DNA of 8,814 bases, taken from NCBI GenBank assembly GCA_900545835.1, contig URBB01000085.1, positions 1 to 8,814 on the forward strand. Direction: 5' to 3'. Positions within the stretch are counted from its first letter, which is position 1; every line of letters starts with the position of its first letter. Under the pieces are notes generated by a model. It was not told the origin of the DNA. It worked only from the letters and a program-made list of their open reading frames with translations, and made no database searches. Made by a program: the position numbers and the translations under genes. Origin of the DNA: an uncultured Collinsella sp. Its GTDB lineage: Bacteria; Actinomycetota; Coriobacteriia; Coriobacteriales; Coriobacteriaceae. Of the stretch, positions 5,456-8,814 are shown in pieces.

Positions 5456-6228
5456 TGCGTCCCGTTATCGACATCCGCAACGTGCACCGCATCTTTGAGA
5501 GCGAGGCGGGGTGCGCCCACATCCTGCACAACGTGAGCCTGGCGGTAGAACCCGGCGAATTCGTCGCTATCACTGGCCCCTCGGGCTCGGGCAAATCAAC
5601 GCTCATGAACATCCTAGGCTGCCTGGATAAGCCGACGGCGGGCGACTACTACCTGCAAGGGCTCAACGTGGCCGAGCTCGATGATGACGAGCTCACCGAA
5701 GTTCGCGCCCTGAGCATTGGCTTTGTCTTTCAGAGCTTCAACCTGCTGCCGCGCCTGTCGGTTATCGAAAATGTGATGCTGCCGCTGGCCTACACCAATG
5801 TGCCCCGTAGCCAGCGCGAAATGCGCGCCGTACACGCGCTGCAGGCCGTCACGCTATCGGCCGACCACTGGGACCACCGCATATCCGAGCTCTCGGGCGG
5901 CCAGATGCAGCGCGTCGCAATCGCGCGCGCCCTCGTCAATGACCCGCCCATCATTCTGGCCGACGAGCCGACGGGAAACCTGGACTCCGCTACCGGAGCG
6001 CTTGTGATGGAAACCTTCCATAAGCTCCAGAAGCGCGGCAAAACCATCGTTCTTATCACACACGACCCCGGCATCGCCGCCGAGGCCGACCGTGCCGTGA
6101 CCATCCGCGACGGTCGCATTCACGACGGCGCGTATATTCCACATGCACCGCGGACCCTGCGCAGCGCCGTAGATAGCCTGCCCATGATTTCCGCCTCCGC
6201 CAACCCGCCGAAAGGAGTGGTGGCATGA
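5455..6228 (+). CDS. MacB/LolD-type ABC transporter ATP-binding protein
   Basis: This cytoplasmic ATPase powers the adaptor-permease complex encoded on either side. The 257 residues carry a complete motif set: Walker A GPSGSGKST at 41-49, Q-loop Q93 (FVFQSFNLLPRLSVIENV), signature LSGGQ at 146-150, Walker B ILADEP with E171, D-loop GNLD, and switch H203 in ITHD. The sequence around the Q-loop and signature is typical of the MacB/LolD/FtsE branch rather than importers. A tail of about 30 residues follows the nucleotide-binding fold. The ATG overlaps the adaptor stop by one base, and its own TGA overlaps the permease ATG by four bases (ATGA). The three proteins are therefore probably made in fixed ratio. 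The start has no strong ribosome binding site of its own and relies on coupling. Confidence 0.97.
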   Translation: MRPVIDIRNVHRIFESEAGCAHILHNVSLAVEPGEFVAITGPSGSGKSTLMNILGCLDKPTAGDYYLQGLNVAELDDDELTEVRALSIGFVFQSFNLLPRLSVIENVMLPLAYTNVPRSQREMRAVHALQAVTLSADHWDHRISELSGGQMQRVAIARALVNDPPIILADEPTGNLDSATGALVMETFHKLQKRGKTIVLITHDPGIAAEADRAVTIRDGRIHDGAYIPHAPRTLRSAVDSLPMISASANPPKGVVA

Positions 6229-7439
6229 GCGCCCGCGATCTCATCCAGGAAGCCCTTCACTCGCTCGAAGCTAACAAGGGGCGCAGCCTGCTCACCATCC
6301 TGGGCATTGTCATCGGCATCGCCTCGGTTATCGCCATGACTTCGCTCATCGGCGGCATCCAAAACAGCCTGGTCAACAGTCTGGGCCTCAATGCGGCACG
6401 CATGGTGCAAATCTATTCGTCGCAAGAACTCACCGAGTCGGACATCGAGAAGCTTCAAAAACTGGTGCCGCAGATTGAGCAGATCGGCATTGTCGACAGC
6501 GCGTATACCGAGTACAAGACCGGCGATAAAAGCTATACCGTCATGGCACAGGGTGTCGATAGCAACATGCTCGACGCCGTGGGGGCCAGCAAGCTCGTTG
6601 CGGGGCGCACCTATTCCCAGGCCGAATCCCAATCAGGCTCGCGCGTGGCGCTCATCAGCCGCGGCGGCGCCGATCAGCTTTACGGCAACGAACAGGACGC
6701 GGTAGGCAAGACTATTAAGGTCTCCAACGGCGAGGTACAGATTGTCGGCGTTATCGACGGCGGCAGCGACTCCATGGGCTCGCTCACGCTGTATATGCCA
6801 CGCGAAACCATCTCCGGGCTGTTTGGCGACGAGAATCCTTCATTCCCCAGCGTGACGGCACTTGCCGCCGAGGGCACGGACATGGATGAACTCTGCAAGA
6901 CCATCGAGTCCAAGGTGCGCGCGATGAAGGGCATCGCGGAGGATGATGAGTACGACAGCGTATCGGCGACCTCCATGAAAAGCGCCATCGATGCGCTCAA
7001 CTCCTTTATGGGCGCGTTCTCGCTCATCATGGGTGCTGTCGCCAGCATCTCGCTGCTTGTCGGCGGTATCGGCATTATGAACATGATGCTCACCAACGTA
7101 ACTGAGCGCATCCGCGAGATCGGCATCCGCCGCGCTCTGGGCGCCAGTCGTCGCGATATCACCGCCCAATTTTTGGCCGAGTCCTCGGCGCTGTGCGTCA
7201 CCGGCGGACTGTTGGGTGTCCTGATTGGCTATCTGCTGGCATGGGGACTCACGTTCTTTGCCGCAAGCTCGGGCATCATGAGCGAGTTTGGAGCTACCGG
7301 GACGATCACGCCAAGTTTCTCCATTACAACAGTGTTGATCGCGTTTGCCGTATCGGTCGGCATCGGCGTAATCTTTGGCTTCTACCCCGCTCGCCGCGCA
7401 GCAAAGCTCGACCCCGTCGAGTGCCTACGCTACCAGTAA
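6225..7439 (+). CDS. MacB/FtsX-family ABC transporter permease
   Basis: This is the membrane subunit of the same exporter. The 404 residues show the MacB topology: one membrane helix at about 20-42 (LLTILGIVIGIASVIAMTSL), a large extracytoplasmic MacB-core domain at about 43-262, then three more helices at about 263-288, 318-347 and 366-388. Family hallmarks are GIGIMNMMLTNVTERIREIG at 281-300, followed by IRRALGASRRDI, and the ending FGFYPARRAAKLDPVECLRY. The last is the FtsX-fold signature of MacB and YknZ. The ATPase is a separate gene here, unlike E. coli MacB where it is fused. The start is supported by GGAGTGG about seven bases upstream and by the ATGA overlap with the ATPase gene. No terminator follows the stop. 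Confidence 0.97.
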   Translation: MSARDLIQEALHSLEANKGRSLLTILGIVIGIASVIAMTSLIGGIQNSLVNSLGLNAARMVQIYSSQELTESDIEKLQKLVPQIEQIGIVDSAYTEYKTGDKSYTVMAQGVDSNMLDAVGASKLVAGRTYSQAESQSGSRVALISRGGADQLYGNEQDAVGKTIKVSNGEVQIVGVIDGGSDSMGSLTLYMPRETISGLFGDENPSFPSVTALAAEGTDMDELCKTIESKVRAMKGIAEDDEYDSVSATSMKSAIDALNSFMGAFSLIMGAVASISLLVGGIGIMNMMLTNVTERIREIGIRRALGASRRDITAQFLAESSALCVTGGLLGVLIGYLLAWGLTFFAASSGIMSEFGATGTITPSFSITTVLIAFAVSVGIGVIFGFYPARRAAKLDPVECLRYQ

Positions 7440-7473
7440 GCCAACACCAACAAGTTGCGGTGAATTAGAGCGC
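7440..7473. other. 34-bp convergent intergenic gap without a recognisable terminator
   Basis: The permease gene from the left and the cobK gene from the right end 34 bases apart. I looked for a stem with a T run on either strand and found none; GCGCCTAGCGC is only a short dyad. This contrasts with strong terminators at 125-157 and 2022-2048. Transcripts may overlap head-on here, or termination may rely on Rho. Confidence 0.7.
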
Positions 7474-8247
7474 CTAGCGCGCGAACTCCCGTAAGAGCGC
7501 GTCTTTCACTTCCCGAAGCGAAAGGGCCCCGCCTCCCTCGGCAGGACGGGCGACCACGATACAGCGCGCTCCCACGTCGTGCGCGGAGGCGATCTTCTCG
7601 GCCGTGCCGCCTACGGTTCCCGAGTCCTTGGTCACAAGCCACTGGGCGCCCACCTGCCGAAGCATCGCCTCGTTGAGCTCGCGGGTGAAGGGCCCCTGCA
7701 TGCCGATGACGTGCGACGGCGAAAACCCCGCGTCGATGCACTTCGTTATAGCACCGGGCAGCGGGAGCACACGCACGAAGAAGCGCTCCGCGAAATCGGC
7801 GACGCGCGTGTAGGGAGCAAGCTCCTTGCTCCCCGTCGTGAGAAGCGCGCGACCCGGGTTCTCGGAGAGAAAGCGCGCCGCGCAGGCGATCGACGCGACC
7901 GAGACGACGCCTTTGGGCAGCGCCTCGACCGGGCGCGCAAGGCGCAGGCATCGTGCACCCACGGTGAGCGAAGCGGCCCGGATGTTGCCGCTTGCGAGCG
8001 TAGCGAAGGGATGCGTGGCGTCGACGACGATGCGCGCGCCGGAAAGCTCGCGCTCCATGTCGGCCTCGTCGAGCCTGCCCGCATGCACCTCGATGCCCGG
8101 AAGCTCGCCCAAAAGCTCGCCTCCGTACTCGGTTGCCGCGTAGGCACGGGCGGGGATGCCCGACCCGCTCGCCCATTCGCACAGAAGACGGCCCTCGGTG
8201 GTGCCGGCGAAGATGCGCAGCGCCGACGCGGATGCGGGGGCCGTCAC
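7474..8247 (-). CDS. cobK: Precorrin-6A / cobalt-precorrin-6A reductase (CobK/CbiJ family)
   Basis: This cytoplasmic reductase is predicted to use NAD(P)H to reduce a double bond of the corrin intermediate (cobalt-)precorrin-6A. The 257-residue length is normal for the family. Family motifs are FAGTTEGR at 13-20 (dinucleotide-binding start), VVDATHPFA at 74-82, LLTTGSKEL at 135-143, IGMQGPF at 181-187 and KDSGTVGG at 207-214. The start is GTG at 8247-8245, overlapping the TGA of cbiC by four bases (GTGA). I see no good Shine-Dalgarno, so expression probably depends on coupling to cbiC. Given the strict-anaerobe-type neighbours, the cobalt-first (anaerobic) pathway is more likely, making CbiJ the functional name. 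The stop TAG is 34 bases from the converging permease gene. Confidence 0.95.
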   Translation of the reverse strand: MTAPASASALRIFAGTTEGRLLCEWASGSGIPARAYAATEYGGELLGELPGIEVHAGRLDEADMERELSGARIVVDATHPFATLASGNIRAASLTVGARCLRLARPVEALPKGVVSVASIACAARFLSENPGRALLTTGSKELAPYTRVADFAERFFVRVLPLPGAITKCIDAGFSPSHVIGMQGPFTRELNEAMLRQVGAQWLVTKDSGTVGGTAEKIASAHDVGARCIVVARPAEGGGALSLREVKDALLREFAR

Positions 8248-8806
8248 TTCGGGCCGCCCGTGCGCGTGATCTGGTAGAGCAGCGCATTCATAATGGCGGC
8301 CGCCACGGTCGAACCGCCCTTGCGACCCCTCGCGACGATGGCCGGCACGCGTCGCGCAAGTAGCTCCTCTTTCGCCTCGACCACATTCACAAACCCGACC
8401 GGCACCCCAACGACGAGCGCGGGCGCGATCTTCCCCGCGTCCATGAGCTCGACGAGGCGCAGAAGTGCTGTGGGAGCGTTACCGACGGCCACGATGAGCG
8501 GACACTCGATGCCGCAAGCTTTGTCCATGCTCGCAACGGCGCGAGTCGTGCCCGCGGCGCGCGCCGTTGCGGCGACATCCGGGTCGGCCATGTAGCACAC
8601 GGTCTTGCAGCCGAGCTTCGCGAGCGCGGGTTTGCTTATGCCTGCAAGCGCCATGTTCGTGTCGGTGAGCACCGTGGCCCCTGCGCGCAGTGCGTCGAGC
8701 GCACAGTGCGCGGCGTCATGGGTGAACACGAGGGAATCGGCGTACGTGAAGTCGCCAGTGGTGTGGATAACGCGCTTCACGACGGGCTCTTCGAGCGGCG
8801 GGAACG
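8244..8806 (-). CDS. cbiC: Cobalt-precorrin-8 methylmutase (CbiC/CobH), 5' end cut off by the contig edge
   Basis: This enzyme moves the C-11 methyl group of (cobalt-)precorrin-8 to C-12, giving (hydrogeno)cobyrinate. Reading left from the adapter the frame gives FPPLEEPVVKRVIHTTGDF, so homology continues past the GTG at 8780. That codon encodes an internal Val and is not the start. The catalytic His is in RVIHTT. Other family blocks are TDTNMALAGISK, VAVGNAPTALLRL, GVPVGFVNVVEAKEEL and ARGRKGGSTVAAAIMNALLY. About 186 residues are present. Compared with the usual 205-215, roughly 20-30 N-terminal residues are missing beyond 8806. The last eight bases (8807-8814) are adapter and should not be translated. 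The stop overlaps the cobK start, so the two form an operon whose promoter is outside the window. Confidence 0.95.
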
Positions 8807-8814
8807 CTGTCTCT
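8807..8814 (-). other. Start of reverse-complement Nextera mosaic end (library artefact)
   Basis: CTGTCTCT is the first eight bases of the reverse-complemented mosaic end (CTGTCTCTTATACACATCT). Eight bases alone could be chance. With a full adapter at the other end, and a gene interrupted exactly here, an untrimmed adapter is the best reading. Confidence 0.8.

Noticed and set aside
7430..8287. A long open frame on the minus strand overlapping cobK in another frame.
   Set aside because: Its translation is Arg/Ala/Gly-rich without family motifs, as expected of a shadow frame in GC-rich DNA. The cobK frame carries every conserved CobK/CbiJ motif.

Overview
The window looks like a complete assembled contig from a high-GC, anaerobe-type actinobacterium. 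A Collinsella-like Coriobacteriia genome is my best guess. The basis is GC of roughly 50-70 percent by stretch, strong AAAGGAG-type ribosome binding sites, an oxygen-sensitive iron-sulfur L-serine dehydratase, a Gram-positive-style L,D-transpeptidase, and cobalamin genes of the CbiC/CobK families. The genus is inference; no rRNA or tRNA is present to test it. Both ends carry sequencing-library sequence: a Nextera read-2/i7 adapter at 1-48, and the first 8 bases of the reverse-complemented mosaic end at 8807-8814. Biological sequence is therefore about 49-8806.

Layout, left to right. At 49-111 is the very end of a forward gene with a Lys/Ala-rich tail, followed by a strong intrinsic terminator (125-157). 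The 158-395 intergenic stretch holds a perfect 26-bp inverted repeat (252-277 / 347-372) with a second hairpin nested inside it. At 396-2003 is a single-chain L-serine ammonia-lyase (beta, ACT and alpha domains fused) with its own terminator (2022-2048). A TATAAT promoter then drives a membrane-anchored L,D-transpeptidase (2153-3886). A second TATAAT promoter, overlapped by a 9-bp inverted repeat that could be an operator, precedes a tightly coupled three-gene operon: MacA/HlyD-type adaptor (4019-5455), MacB-type ABC ATPase (5455-6228) and MacB/FtsX-type permease (6225-7439). The last part is on the minus strand and converges on this operon: a 5'-truncated cobalt-precorrin-8 methylmutase (cbiC) and a translationally coupled precorrin-6A reductase (cobK).

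How the genes work together. The transpeptidase and the tripartite transporter are both envelope functions, each with its own promoter. The adaptor, ATPase and permease should form one membrane complex that exports an unidentified substrate or handles envelope stress. CbiC and CobK are two enzymes of corrin-ring synthesis. The serine dehydratase is a stand-alone catabolic unit that makes pyruvate and ammonia.

I see no defence system, CRISPR array, mobile element or clearly new gene system. The items most worth a second look are the 26-bp palindromic element upstream of the serine dehydratase, the putative operator at 3955-3984, the cysteine-rich C-terminal tail of the serine dehydratase, the adapter-bounded ends, and the terminator-less junction (7440-7473) between the transporter operon and the GC-richer cobalamin genes.
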